This document shows positions 1 to 8,583 of a DNA stretch of 37,647 nucleotides, one piece after another. Each line of letters opens with the position of its first letter. Positions within the stretch are counted from its first letter, which is position 1. Position numbers and translations under genes: made by a program. This DNA is from Gammaproteobacteria bacterium. GTDB taxonomy: Bacteria; Pseudomonadota; Gammaproteobacteria; AKS1. The stretch spans positions 1 through 37,647 of the forward strand of contig JALTKS010000102.1 of the NCBI GenBank assembly GCA_027006175.1, written 5' to 3'. A model generated the notes under the pieces. The model ran no database searches. It was given only the letters and a program-made list of their open reading frames with translations, and had not been told where the DNA came from.

Positions 1-53
1 CAGAGACCTATTTTTCCCATTGCTGATGATTTTAGGTTAACCACCTTTGTTTA

Positions 54-146
54 GGGAGCGGGTATCCGTTGTTGTGCAGCGCCGAATTACAAGCGTCTCG
101 CAGAGCGCTTGTCTCGGCGATGTGCAATAACGGATAGCCGCGACCC
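54..146. repeat. Long imperfect inverted repeat (hairpin) upstream of ubiC
   Basis: Bases 58-96 pair with 105-141 to give a stem of more than 30 base pairs around a short loop near 97-104. A short GGG (54-56) / CCC (144-146) extension lies outside it. The arms read GCGGGTATCCGTTGTTG on the left and CAATAACGGATAGCCGC on the right. Four of the non-Watson-Crick positions (71/128, 75/124, 76/123, 96/105) are G-U pairs if the plus strand is transcribed; the clear mismatches are 62/137, 79/120 and 86/113. No T-run follows the stem on either strand, so it is not an ordinary intrinsic terminator. It could be a structured RNA, a 5' leader of ubiC, or a decayed palindromic repeat. No second copy was noticed in the window. 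The remaining bases of 1-224 show no gene. Confidence 0.6.
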
Positions 147-224
147 CCTGTAAACTACATAGCGACTTTTATTAAGTCAGCATGATAAAGTGTGTGTTGG
201 ATTAATTGAGTCGTTATTTTAAGA

Positions 225-776
225 ATGCATCATCGAGAGCCTGTTTGGCATCAGCAAGGTCATATTTTACGCAGTCGTGTGCCGCTTGATTGGTGGCGTT
301 GGATTATTGACCCCACTTCACTTACCAGACGTCTGCAACAAGCCTGCAAAGGTCAGTTTCGAGTGGAGGTTGTCCGTCAGTCCTGGGTCGTGCCGCATCA
401 CAATGAATCACGTTGCATGGGGTTGCCGGAAGGTCGGCGGGCATTATTACGAGAAGTGTATCTTTACTGTGACGATCAGCCCTGGGTGTTTGCACGCACG
501 GTTATACCTATGTCGACTTTATCTGGTCGGGAACGGCGTTTGATGCATTTGGGTAACAAGCCGTTAGGCGCGGTGTTATTTGCTGATCCGGGCATGCAGC
601 GGAGTGAGGTTGAACTGGCTTGTATTGGTTCGGGACAGAAACTATATAAACGCGCAACCCAATGTCTGGCAAAGCAGCCTAAAAGTATATGGGGGCGACG
701 GTCGGTGTTCAGGTTGCATGATAAGCCTTTGTTAGTGAGTGAGATTTTTCTTCCAGATATTCCTAATCATCCTTAA
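225..776 (+). CDS. ubiC: Chorismate pyruvate-lyase UbiC
   Basis: This 183-residue protein matches chorismate lyase in length and character. The enzyme removes pyruvate from chorismate to give 4-hydroxybenzoate, the first committed step of ubiquinone synthesis, and acts in the cytoplasm. Visible family features are the central stretch with LPEGRRALLREVYLYCDDQPWVFARTVIP split as LPEGRRALLREVYLYC followed by WVFARTVIP, the later LGNKPLGAVLF segment, and the C-terminal SEIFLPDIP ending typical of UbiC. The ATG at 225 is the first in-frame start and gives the usual family length. ubiA follows 48 bases downstream on the same strand and uses the product, so the two probably form a small operon. Confidence 0.92.
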   Translation: MHHREPVWHQQGHILRSRVPLDWWRWIIDPTSLTRRLQQACKGQFRVEVVRQSWVVPHHNESRCMGLPEGRRALLREVYLYCDDQPWVFARTVIPMSTLSGRERRLMHLGNKPLGAVLFADPGMQRSEVELACIGSGQKLYKRATQCLAKQPKSIWGRRSVFRLHDKPLLVSEIFLPDIPNHP

Positions 777-824
777 AGGTTATAAGATTGCGATGAATCA
801 TCAGGCACGGCGATAATCACATTC

Positions 825-1739
825 ATGCAAAATCCATTTCATATTATTCGTAAGCTTTATCAGCGGCAATTTTCGCGCCGTACGCGGGATCGGCTTGCAC
901 AATATGCCTTGTTAACAAGGTTAAATCGTCCTATCGGTATTTATCTGTTGTTGTGGCCTACCTTATGGGCGTTGTTTATTGCCGCAAAAGGCTGGCCTTC
1001 GCCTGGTGTGAGTATTGTTTTTATATCCGGTGTGATTTTAATGCGATCCGCAGGCTGTGTGATTAATGATTACGCGGATAGAAAGATAGATAAGCATATT
1101 GCACGTACCAAAGATCGTCCAATTACGGCGGGTCGAGTGTCGGAGCGTGAGGCGTTGTTGTTGTTTGTGGGGCTTTGTTTTACCGCTTTTATACTTGTGT
1201 TGTTTATGAATTTGCTGACAATTCGCTTATCCATCGTTGCGGTTGGTTTGGCTGCACTTTACCCCTTTATGAAACGTTACACCTATTTGCCGCAAGTTTT
1301 TCTCGGCCTTGCTTTTGGCTGGGCAGTGCCAATGGCATTTGCAGCGCAAACCGGCGAGGTTCCGTTGATTGCATGGTTGTTATTAACCGGTACAGTTTTA
1401 TGGGCAACGGCTTACGACACGATGTACGCCATGGTTGATCGTGCTGATGATCTTAAAGTTGGCGTGAAATCGACCGCTATCTTGTTTGGAGAGGCAGATA
1501 GACTCATTATCGGCGCTATCCAATTGCTTTTGGTGCTGGTTTTGCTGTTGATCGGGCGGCAGGCTGAATTGGGTAGTATTTACTTTATTGGCCTGGGTGT
1601 TGCGAGCTTGTCACTCATCTATCAACAAAAGTTGATTTGGCGGCGTGAGCCTGCTGACTGTTTGAAGGCTTTTTTACATAATAATTGGTTTGGCATGGCT
1701 GTTTTTCTGGGGATTCTGGGTGATTATTCCTTCACATAA
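825..1739 (+). CDS. ubiA: 4-hydroxybenzoate octaprenyltransferase UbiA
   Basis: This 304-residue integral membrane prenyltransferase attaches the polyprenyl tail to 4-hydroxybenzoate in ubiquinone synthesis. The first aspartate-rich motif appears as [19 protein letters not shown] (about residues 86-104). The second appears as [20 protein letters not shown] (about 190-210). Several hydrophobic segments fill the rest of the chain. The N terminus carries about 30 basic, amphipathic residues before the first membrane segment, a little longer than some homologues. I see no good Shine-Dalgarno sequence before the ATG at 825. It follows ubiC closely, which fits translation from a shared transcript. 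The other UbiA-superfamily member in this window, ctaB, uses heme b instead, and the two should not be confused. Confidence 0.93.
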   Translation: MQNPFHIIRKLYQRQFSRRTRDRLAQYALLTRLNRPIGIYLLLWPTLWALFIAAKGWPSPGVSIVFISGVILMRSAGCVINDYADRKIDKHIARTKDRPITAGRVSEREALLLFVGLCFTAFILVLFMNLLTIRLSIVAVGLAALYPFMKRYTYLPQVFLGLAFGWAVPMAFAAQTGEVPLIAWLLLTGTVLWATAYDTMYAMVDRADDLKVGVKSTAILFGEADRLIIGAIQLLLVLVLLLIGRQAELGSIYFIGLGVASLSLIYQQKLIWRREPADCLKAFLHNNWFGMAVFLGILGDYSFT

Positions 1740-1940
1740 ACTTGGAAAAATTGAGTTAACAAGCTATTTTATAGATTGACAACAATAGTTTGCTATGTGA
1801 ACCTTAGAAACTACTTGAGTTACAAGGCCTTACAAACTGTAATATTTAACAAAATAGTTGCAATAGTGTCTTCTGATAGATGCGGTGCTATTTTTTGATT
1901 AATAACCAGTAAATAGGCTGGTTTAACCGAGGGCAGCATT
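1740..1940. other. Intergenic region between ubiA and mshI
   Basis: About 200 bases without a convincing gene. A TTGACA at 1776-1781 resembles a -35 box, but no good -10 hexamer lies 16-18 bases downstream. The last bases hold GAGGG at 1929-1933, which I read as the ribosome binding site of mshI. An in-frame TAG at 1914-1916 bounds how far upstream mshI can begin. Confidence 0.4.
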
Positions 1941-2903
1941 CTGTTTTCGTTATTAAAGCGTAAAACACAGAAAAAAGGGCTAGTCGGGGTATCTTTAGAC
2001 CCTGATGGCGTAGCTGTCGCTCGAATTGTTCGCGATGATTCCAATACCCCCAAATTAGATGTATGTCATTTTGCTCCAACTCAGGGTGACGATGATATTT
2101 CTATCAAGTTAAGTCAGCTTGTATTAGAACATGATTTGGATAATAGCCGTTGTTCCTGTGTCATTGACACGCACTCTCATAGTTTGCTTTTAATTGAAGC
2201 GCCGGATGTACAACCCGCAGAGCTCAAGGCGGCGGTTAGGTGGCGCATCAAAGATCTCATTGATTTTCATATTGATGATGCCGTGATTGATGTGTTTGAA
2301 ATCCCGGAACAGGGCGCGACACCAGGACGAGCACGTTTAATGTATGCGGTTGCTGCTCGATCATCAAAGGTGAATACGAGTATTTCAAAGTTGGAAAAAA
2401 CCAACTTGCAACTGGATACCATAGATATACCTGAATTAGCTATCCGTAATATCACTTCTCTGCTGGATGATGATGTGCGTGGCGTTGCTTTTTTATATTT
2501 ATCGGCAGAGTCGGGGGTTATCACGCTGACAAGGCAGGGTTCATTATATTTGTCGCGTAACATTGATGTGGGACTGAAGAAAATGATTCCCGAATCAGGC
2601 AATAATGAGTTGCACCCACAGACAGAGCAATCGCTGGATAAAATAGTACTGGAAGTGCAGCGATCACTGGACTATTACGAAAGTCATTTTTCTCAGCCAC
2701 CTATTACTTCATTAGTGATTGCGCCAATGGAGCAAGAAGTTGCAGGGGTGTTGCCATATCTATCGGCCAATTTAGGCATCGCCGTAAGCATAATGGATTT
2801 TAATAGTATTTTAGACAGTGAAGAATCGATTGATACGTCGTCACAGATAAAATGTTTATTGGCAATTGGCGCAGCACTGCGTTATGAGCAAAAAGTGTTA
2901 TAG
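1941..2903 (+). CDS. mshI: MSHA biogenesis protein MshI (PilM-like), non-canonical start
   Basis: This is an actin-like PilM-type protein of the MSHA pilus inner-membrane platform. Starting at the first conventional codon (TTG at 2136) would lose the N terminus. The same frame stays open back to a stop at 1914-1916, and the extra segment encodes FSLLKRK followed by LVGVSLDPDGVAVARIVRDD, the usual N-terminal strands of MshI proteins. No ATG, GTG or TTG lies in that stretch at a sensible place. CTG at 1941 has GAGGG (1929-1933) seven bases upstream, and ATT at 1938 is the alternative. With CTG the product is 320 residues. The later segment PAELKAAVRWRIKDLIDFHI is typical of the family. The next gene starts 2 bases after the stop. 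Confidence 0.8.
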   Translation: MFSLLKRKTQKKGLVGVSLDPDGVAVARIVRDDSNTPKLDVCHFAPTQGDDDISIKLSQLVLEHDLDNSRCSCVIDTHSHSLLLIEAPDVQPAELKAAVRWRIKDLIDFHIDDAVIDVFEIPEQGATPGRARLMYAVAARSSKVNTSISKLEKTNLQLDTIDIPELAIRNITSLLDDDVRGVAFLYLSAESGVITLTRQGSLYLSRNIDVGLKKMIPESGNNELHPQTEQSLDKIVLEVQRSLDYYESHFSQPPITSLVIAPMEQEVAGVLPYLSANLGIAVSIMDFNSILDSEESIDTSSQIKCLLAIGAALRYEQKVL

Positions 2904-2905
2904 AC

Positions 2906-3520
2906 ATGGCGATACAACAACAAATAAACCTGTATCAACCTCGCTTCCGTAAACAGGAAAAAGTCTTTTCGGCGGAATCAATGTTGGTTGTGCTGGTTGC
3001 TGCGATGGTTGTGTTGGTTGGAATCTATGGTTATGCAAAGTGGAATGTTGTGGCACTGGCAGATGAAAAAGTACGTATTCAGGAACAGCAGGTAAAAGAG
3101 ATTGCGCGACTTGAAGCATTAGCGATCAAATACCCGATAAAGCGAAAGAGTCGTTTAATTGAACAACAATTAAAAGATTTACAGAGTGAACGAAAAGCAA
3201 AACAGTATCTTGTTGATACGTTATCAGGCAGAAGTATTGGTAACAGTGAGGGTTTTTCCTCTTATTTTGCCGGGGTTGCAAGGCAGCATCTAAAAGGTAT
3301 GTGGCTACACCGTTTAGAGCTTGAGAGTGGCGGCGATGTTATTGGTATTTATGGCAGCACTTTAAAGCCAGAGTTGCTGCCACAGTTCTTACAGGCGTTA
3401 TCAAAAGAAGATAGTTTCATTGGCAGTAAGTTCCAGATATTTAATATGGAACGCGATAAGGAGAATGCGACTGCGATTAATTTTTCATTACGGACAATTC
3501 TGGAAGGTGATGAAAAATGA
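2906..3520 (+). CDS. PilN-like MSHA biogenesis protein (second MshI-type subunit)
   Basis: A 204-residue bitopic membrane protein of the PilN type. It opens with the PilN-like cytoplasmic peptide QQINLYQPRF (residues 4-13), which in PilN proteins docks onto the PilM-like partner encoded just upstream. One membrane segment follows at about residues 25-45, then a helical, charged coiled-coil stretch (about 50-110) and a compact periplasmic domain. In the msh nomenclature this is sometimes treated as a second MshI subunit. The gene lies 2 bases after mshI, and its end overlaps mshJ by 4 bases (ATGA), so the three are almost certainly translated from one message. Confidence 0.82.
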   Translation: MAIQQQINLYQPRFRKQEKVFSAESMLVVLVAAMVVLVGIYGYAKWNVVALADEKVRIQEQQVKEIARLEALAIKYPIKRKSRLIEQQLKDLQSERKAKQYLVDTLSGRSIGNSEGFSSYFAGVARQHLKGMWLHRLELESGGDVIGIYGSTLKPELLPQFLQALSKEDSFIGSKFQIFNMERDKENATAINFSLRTILEGDEK

Positions 3521-4194
3521 AACAGCGTATTGAGCAATTAGCACACTGGATAGATAGTCAAAGTTTGCGCGAGCGTGCCTTGATTTTGTTTGCAATTATT
3601 TTTTCCGTGTTTCTGGTTTGGGAAAAGGCATTATTAGATCCACTGGCTGCAGAAGCTAAACAGTTGCAAGCGGATGTAAAAAAACAGAATAAAGATTTGG
3701 CGCGGACTCGCGAGCAACAGACGCAAATTTTGAAACGCGCAGGAAGTGATCCTGATGCGCAAACCTTAAAAGAGATTGAAGCTCTGCGTGTTGCGATGAA
3801 AGGTCTTAATGCGCGGCTACGTAAAATGACGGTTGATTTGATTGACCCCGCCAAGATGGCCGAAGTACTGGAAGAAGTATTAACACGAGAAACAGACCTG
3901 AAGCTGATTCGTGTTGAGGCTTTGGCACCAAAACCGTTGGGTGAACCAAAAATATTAGATAAGAATAAAGATAAACGGACTAAATCGACATTGCCTGGTG
4001 TTTATCAACACGCATTACAAATCGAGTTTCAGGGGTCTTATTTGAGTACCTTGAACTATATGCGAGAACTTGAAAAGTTATCACAGCAGTTTTATTGGGG
4101 TAGTGTTGATTTTAGTGTCGAAGAATACCCAAAAGCACATGTCATTATTACAATTAAAACATTAAGTCTGAATGAGGCGTGGATTGGTGTTTAA
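3517..4194 (+). CDS. mshJ: MSHA biogenesis protein MshJ (PilO-like)
   Basis: A 225-residue PilO/GspM-like platform protein. A short cytoplasmic head (WIDSQSLRERALILFA, about residues 12-27) runs into one membrane segment. A long charged coiled coil follows (about 40-110; AAEAKQLQADVKKQNKDLAR), then a small periplasmic ferredoxin-like domain ending in HVIITIKTLSLNEAWIGV. PilN/PilO-type pairs form a periplasmic heterodimer linking the inner platform to the secretin through the PilP-like protein. Its start overlaps the upstream gene by 4 bases and its end overlaps mshK by 23 bases. The assignment rests on order and architecture, since sequence conservation in this family is weak. Confidence 0.82.
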   Translation: MKQRIEQLAHWIDSQSLRERALILFAIIFSVFLVWEKALLDPLAAEAKQLQADVKKQNKDLARTREQQTQILKRAGSDPDAQTLKEIEALRVAMKGLNARLRKMTVDLIDPAKMAEVLEEVLTRETDLKLIRVEALAPKPLGEPKILDKNKDKRTKSTLPGVYQHALQIEFQGSYLSTLNYMRELEKLSQQFYWGSVDFSVEEYPKAHVIITIKTLSLNEAWIGV

Positions 4195-4525
4195 ATTCAG
4201 GTATAAATTTATTGTTGTTATATGTGGCCTGCTGATAAGCCAGCTACTGCAAGCGCAGTTAGATGATCCAACCTTGCCACCTAATGGGGTGTATAGTTCA
4301 GCGAAAGAAGCAGATAAACCGATTATATGGCATTTGAATTCTGTGCTTATTTCTCCGCAGCGCAAGATTGCAATAATCAATGGTCAATCTGTACAGATAG
4401 GTGACACAGTGGCGGGTGCAAGAATACAAAGTATCAATGAGACAATGGTTAAACTAAAGCATCGTGGTGAAATTATTCGTCTGGAATTATTTCCTGTTAC
4501 AGTAAAAACTGTGCGGGAAAAATAG
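4172..4525 (+). CDS. mshK: MSHA biogenesis protein MshK (PilP-like)
   Basis: A 117-residue exported protein. Residues 1-28 form a signal peptide with a basic start (MRRGLVFKFRYK) and a hydrophobic core ending in LLQAQ. The mature part begins LDDPTLPP, the usual MshK/PilP opening. The C-terminal beta domain includes VLISPQRKIAIINGQSVQIG and a closing IIRLELFPV. PilP-type proteins bridge the PilN/PilO dimer to the secretin in the periplasm. The ATG lies within the end of mshJ, a 23-base overlap, and no better start is available that preserves the signal peptide. mshL begins 22 bases downstream. Confidence 0.83.
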   Translation: MRRGLVFKFRYKFIVVICGLLISQLLQAQLDDPTLPPNGVYSSAKEADKPIIWHLNSVLISPQRKIAIINGQSVQIGDTVAGARIQSINETMVKLKHRGEIIRLELFPVTVKTVREK

Positions 4526-4547
4526 GGTTAACAAGGGTAGCAAGATA

Positions 4548-6308
4548 ATGAATAAAAAAATTAGACATAAAGACAACATCATTAAGAACATGTTGCTACT
4601 CAGTGGTGTGTTAATGTTTTCCTTGTCTGGTTGCTCTGCCTCAGGACCCAGGAATAACAGTACAGCGAATGATATTGATAAAGTTCTGCAGGAATCAGTT
4701 AATGCAACACAGGCAACATCTGAAACACCCCAATCAGTGAGTGATGCATTATTACCACCCATTAATATTAATGTACCTGCGGCAGCTAAAATACCAGAAG
4801 CGCGTTTTGATATTGGTGTTGATAATGCACCCGCAGCAACCTTCTTCATGGGGCTGGTAGAAGGGACGTCATACAATATGGTCGTTCATCCTGATGTGGA
4901 TGGGCTGATTTCATTAAAATTAAAAGATGTCACTATCCCGGAAGTTATGGCGGTGATTCGTGATGTGTATGGTTACGAATATAGTTTGAAAGATCGTTTA
5001 TATCAGGTTTTACCAAGACGTTTACAGTCCAGAATATTTGAGGTTAATTACCTTAATGTTAAGCGTAAAGGTAAGTCACAAACGCGTGTAAGTTCCGGGC
5101 AAATATCACAACCATCGGCACGTTCAACCTCAACAGGTGGTTCCGGTGTAAGTTTGGGTAGTGGTGGTAGCTCAGGACCATCGTCACAAAACCCAACCTC
5201 ACAATCACAATTATCTGGTAGTCGGGTTGAAACAGAGTCTGAAGCAGATTTCTGGTCAGAACTGACGGTTGCCTTACAAACGATTGTCGGCAATAAACAA
5301 GGTCGAAGTGTGATTATTAATCCGCAATCTGGCGTTGTGGTGGTGAGGGCCATGCCATCTGAAATCAGAGATGTGTCGTTGTTTTTAGGTACAACCCAGG
5401 ATGTTGTGGAACGGCAGGTTATTCTGGAAGCAAAAATTATTGAAGTGGAGTTAAAAGATGGTTTTCAGTCAGGAATTAACTGGACTGCATTAGGTCAACC
5501 TGGTCGTGGTAAGACTATTCTTGGTGCGCAAAATGGTGGTGGCAGTATTTTTGATGGCACAGGCTCAACAACGAATGCAGGCACTAACGTAAATCTGCAA
5601 CCTGGCGTGGCACCGTTTAGTGGTATTGTGGACACGGCATTTGGTGGTGTCTTTTCATTGGCATTAAATTTAAATGATTTTACTGCCTTTATTGAGTTAC
5701 TTGAGACACAGGGCAATGTGCAAGTATTGTCGAGCCCGCGTGTTTCAACCATTAATAATCAGAAGGCAGTCATCAAGGTGGGGAGTGATGAGTTCTTTGT
5801 TACCGGTGTGACGAATACAACCGTGACCGGTACTACGACAACAAGCTCACCAACGGTGATTTTAACGCCATTCTTTTCGGGTATTGCTTTAGATGTCATT
5901 CCCCAAATTGATGAAGATGATAATGTCATTCTGCATATTCACCCAACAGTGAGTGAAGTTGCAGAGCAAGTGAAGACATTTACCATTGGTGGTGAGATAC
6001 AGAGTTTACCCTTAGCGCAAAGTAGTGTGCGTGAATCAGATAGTATTGTTCGGGCTAAATCCAATCAGATCATTGTGATTGGTGGGTTAATGCAAAACTC
6101 AACAAGACAACGTGAAGGTGGTACGCCAGTTTTAAGTTCTTTACCTGTTGTTGGACCTTTATTTAGACATACCGTTGAATCCAGTCGAAAAAGTGAATTA
6201 GTTATTTTGCTACGTCCCATTGTAGTAAACACGCCAGCAGCGTGGAAAAATACGATTCAGAAATCAGTAAAACGGTTCAAGACACTTAATGGCAGAGACA
6301 AGCAGTGA
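4548..6308 (+). CDS. mshL: MSHA secretin lipoprotein MshL
   Basis: This 586-residue protein is the outer-membrane secretin of the MSHA-type pilus. A lipoprotein signal ends at LSGC with Cys29. A secretin N-terminal domain follows (about 80-150, including the VDGLISLKLKDVTIPEVM segment). Next comes a Ser/Gly/Thr-rich linker (about 185-230) of low complexity, an N1-like domain, and the C-terminal secretin barrel domain (from about 295). The barrel carries VLSSPRVSTINNQKAVIKVG and the closing region PVLSSLPVVGPLFRH, a secretin signature. It would form the gated ring through which the pilus exits. The SD-like AGGG before the ATG supports the start. It follows mshK with a 22-base gap and is followed almost directly by mshM. 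Confidence 0.93.
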   Translation: MNKKIRHKDNIIKNMLLLSGVLMFSLSGCSASGPRNNSTANDIDKVLQESVNATQATSETPQSVSDALLPPININVPAAAKIPEARFDIGVDNAPAATFFMGLVEGTSYNMVVHPDVDGLISLKLKDVTIPEVMAVIRDVYGYEYSLKDRLYQVLPRRLQSRIFEVNYLNVKRKGKSQTRVSSGQISQPSARSTSTGGSGVSLGSGGSSGPSSQNPTSQSQLSGSRVETESEADFWSELTVALQTIVGNKQGRSVIINPQSGVVVVRAMPSEIRDVSLFLGTTQDVVERQVILEAKIIEVELKDGFQSGINWTALGQPGRGKTILGAQNGGGSIFDGTGSTTNAGTNVNLQPGVAPFSGIVDTAFGGVFSLALNLNDFTAFIELLETQGNVQVLSSPRVSTINNQKAVIKVGSDEFFVTGVTNTTVTGTTTTSSPTVILTPFFSGIALDVIPQIDEDDNVILHIHPTVSEVAEQVKTFTIGGEIQSLPLAQSSVRESDSIVRAKSNQIIVIGGLMQNSTRQREGGTPVLSSLPVVGPLFRHTVESSRKSELVILLRPIVVNTPAAWKNTIQKSVKRFKTLNGRDKQ

Positions 6309-6309
6309 T

Positions 6310-7230
6310 ATGTATTTAGAACATTTCACGCTGAGCGAACAGCCATTTTCTATCACGCCTGATACCGGTTTTTATTTTAATAACCCTAGCCATCAACAAG
6401 CAATGAATGTGTTGCAGGTTGCATTGCGTAGTGGTGAAGGTTTTATAAAAATCACAGGTGAAGTTGGTACAGGTAAGACATTACTATGTCGCCAGTTATT
6501 AAATCAATTATCTAATGATGAGCAATATGTCACAGCTTATTTACCCAACCCTAATTTAGGTCCTTCTGCATTAAATCTGGCTTTAGCAGAAGAAATGGGT
6601 TTGCAGTGCTCCAAGAGTGCGAATCAGCATAATGTTCTGAAGCTCATTAATGAACGCCTAATAGAATTAACAGCAGACGGTAAAAAAGTAGTGTTGTTAA
6701 TTGACGAAGCACAAGCCATGCCGGAAAAATCGCTTGAGGCAATTCGGTTGTTGACGAATCTGGAAACAGAAAAGAGCAAGTTATTACAAATTGTTCTCTT
6801 CGGGCAACCTGAATTAAACGAGATGCTGGAAAAGCCATCCATTCGCCAGTTGAAGCAGCGTATTATTTTTTCATATGCCTTGGAGCCAATGTGTAAAGAG
6901 GGTGTTCAAGCATACCTTGCACATCGATTATTAACGGCAGGTTATGCTGGTGCGCCATTATTTAATAGTCGTGTTATTGAGCAAATATATATGGCAAGCC
7001 GTGGTATTCCCCGGTTAATCAATATACTTGCACATAAATCATTAATGGTGGCCTATGGGCAAGGGGCAAAGAAAATTTCACCTAAGCACATGCAGGCGGC
7101 GATAGACGATACAGAAGATGCCAGTGCTATTAATAAGAGTAAGCAACGTTGGATGGTTGGCCTATCCAGCCTCGCGGCATCGTTATTGATTGCGGTAGGC
7201 GTGTATCTCTATATGGAGAGATTGTCATGA
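6310..7230 (+). CDS. mshM: MSHA biogenesis ATPase MshM (ExeA-like AAA)
   Basis: An ExeA/GspA-type AAA ATPase of about 306 residues. The Walker A motif is GEVGTGKT, Walker B is VVLLIDEAQAM, and sensor-type segments follow (VLFGQPELNEML; SRGIPRLINILAHK). A single membrane segment lies near the C terminus (about 20 residues ending VGVYLYMERLS), so the ATPase is tethered to the inner membrane on its cytoplasmic side. I chose ATG 6310 because homologues begin MYLEHFTL. An ATG at 6289, inside the end of mshL, would add seven residues and cannot be excluded. The family is thought to help assemble the secretin or platform. The stop overlaps the mshN start. Confidence 0.88.
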   Translation: MYLEHFTLSEQPFSITPDTGFYFNNPSHQQAMNVLQVALRSGEGFIKITGEVGTGKTLLCRQLLNQLSNDEQYVTAYLPNPNLGPSALNLALAEEMGLQCSKSANQHNVLKLINERLIELTADGKKVVLLIDEAQAMPEKSLEAIRLLTNLETEKSKLLQIVLFGQPELNEMLEKPSIRQLKQRIIFSYALEPMCKEGVQAYLAHRLLTAGYAGAPLFNSRVIEQIYMASRGIPRLINILAHKSLMVAYGQGAKKISPKHMQAAIDDTEDASAINKSKQRWMVGLSSLAASLLIAVGVYLYMERLS

Positions 7231-8573
7231 GTGTCATCAATCAAATGCTCAAGGATCTTGAACAACGTCGAGCACAAGGTTTTGATAAGGATGCCGATAT
7301 GCTGGGTGATCTGGATGCCAGTGCAGCAGAGAACTCGCCTGTTAGAAGTCCGCATTATTTATGGTTAATATTTAGTATATTTTTCATCGTATCTATCTTA
7401 TTAGCCGGGATGTATTCGGAAGGTTACTTTGATAAGGATGAAAAGAAAGTTGAAGTTGAAACCGAAATTGCTCAGGTAGTTGAGCCAGAAAAAAAACCGG
7501 TACATAAGAGCATTGTTCAGGAAATTATTGTAAAAGATGATGTTACAACTAAAACGGAGCCCCCGTTATTAGCGGAAGAAATCACGGTAGAAAAAGAAAA
7601 GACTAAGCCGCTACAAAAAGAAATTAAAATAGCAACAATTCTTCCCTCCCCATTATATGCTACCGGTAATCGGGAAATTATTACTGTTTATGGCAGCGGT
7701 TTTATTGCCCCGCTTAGTGTTGTCATGGAGTGGAATGACGGTCGCGCATTTAAAGAATTAGAGGGCTGGCAAGTAAACGTAATGTCTGAAACAGAGTTGC
7801 AACTTCACGTTAACCTGGGTCAAACCGAAGATAATTGGCAGCTGTTAGTTAAACAACTTGATAGTAATCAGCAGGCTAATTATAAATTTACTGCTTTGGC
7901 AAAGGAGCCAACGCCAGTTGCAAAAGAAACGAAGCCACAAGAGGTTGTTGTTGAACCGGTACCGGAATCATCTTTTACCAAAACAAACAGAATTCTGGGA
8001 CATGATGAAAAAGTACGGCTTGCGTTTTCCAAAGCGAGTTTATTAATTCAGCAGGGTAAAATAAAAAAGGCTAAACATGCATTGCATCAGGTTCTGGTAT
8101 TGGATTTTTCGCATTTACAAGCCAGACAAGCTTTGGCAGCAATTTTATTCAGAGAGCAGGCTTATGATGAAGCTATTGAGGTTTTAGAGTTAGGCAGTAT
8201 TCAGCATCCAGATCATGTTCCGTTTACGTTGTTACTTGCGCGTATTTATACAGAGCGTGGACAAGATCCTCGCGCAGTGGAGTTGCTTGAACGCTTACAG
8301 CCTGCTGTTGCCCCTAATAGTGAATACTATGCATTGCTAGCGGCCTTGTATCAGCGCGGTGCGCAACATAAGAATGCGGCGGATGTTTACAAAAAACTAT
8401 TAGTTAGTTTTCCTTCTAGAGCTATTTGGTGGATGGGATTGGGTATGTCGTTGCAGGCATTGAGTAAAAATGAGGATGCCTTGAGGGCATATAACAAATC
8501 ATTACAAACACAAGGTCTGACTGCAGAATTACGTCGTTTTATAAAAACGCGGATCGCGCAGTTACAAGGTTAA
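7227..8573 (+). CDS. mshN: MSHA biogenesis TPR protein MshN
   Basis: A 448-residue protein from ATG 7227, which overlaps the stop of mshM (ATGA). An upstream in-frame start at 7149 lies within mshM and is unlikely. The N terminus MSVINQMLKDLEQRR is the conserved MshN opening. A membrane segment lies at about residues 45-65. A charged Lys/Glu-rich linker follows, then an IPT-like beta domain (ILPSPLYATGNREIITVYGS), a second linker, and at least four TPR-type helical repeats from about residue 270 to the end. Such a chain suits a periplasmic scaffold. It is the last msh gene here; the next gene is convergent, only 10 bases beyond. Confidence 0.87.
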   Translation: MSVINQMLKDLEQRRAQGFDKDADMLGDLDASAAENSPVRSPHYLWLIFSIFFIVSILLAGMYSEGYFDKDEKKVEVETEIAQVVEPEKKPVHKSIVQEIIVKDDVTTKTEPPLLAEEITVEKEKTKPLQKEIKIATILPSPLYATGNREIITVYGSGFIAPLSVVMEWNDGRAFKELEGWQVNVMSETELQLHVNLGQTEDNWQLLVKQLDSNQQANYKFTALAKEPTPVAKETKPQEVVVEPVPESSFTKTNRILGHDEKVRLAFSKASLLIQQGKIKKAKHALHQVLVLDFSHLQARQALAAILFREQAYDEAIEVLELGSIQHPDHVPFTLLLARIYTERGQDPRAVELLERLQPAVAPNSEYYALLAALYQRGAQHKNAADVYKKLLVSFPSRAIWWMGLGMSLQALSKNEDALRAYNKSLQTQGLTAELRRFIKTRIAQLQG

Positions 8574-8583
8574 GGTATTTGGT

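Noticed and set aside
1776-1804. TTGACA at 1776 as a promoter for mshI
   Set aside because: No acceptable -10 hexamer at 16-18 bases, and the site lies about 160 bases before the gene.
5048-5353. Long antisense open frames such as this one inside mshL, and similar ones in coxB, ftsY and cyclase genes
   Set aside because: They mirror strongly supported genes, have no family resemblance and no ribosome binding sites.
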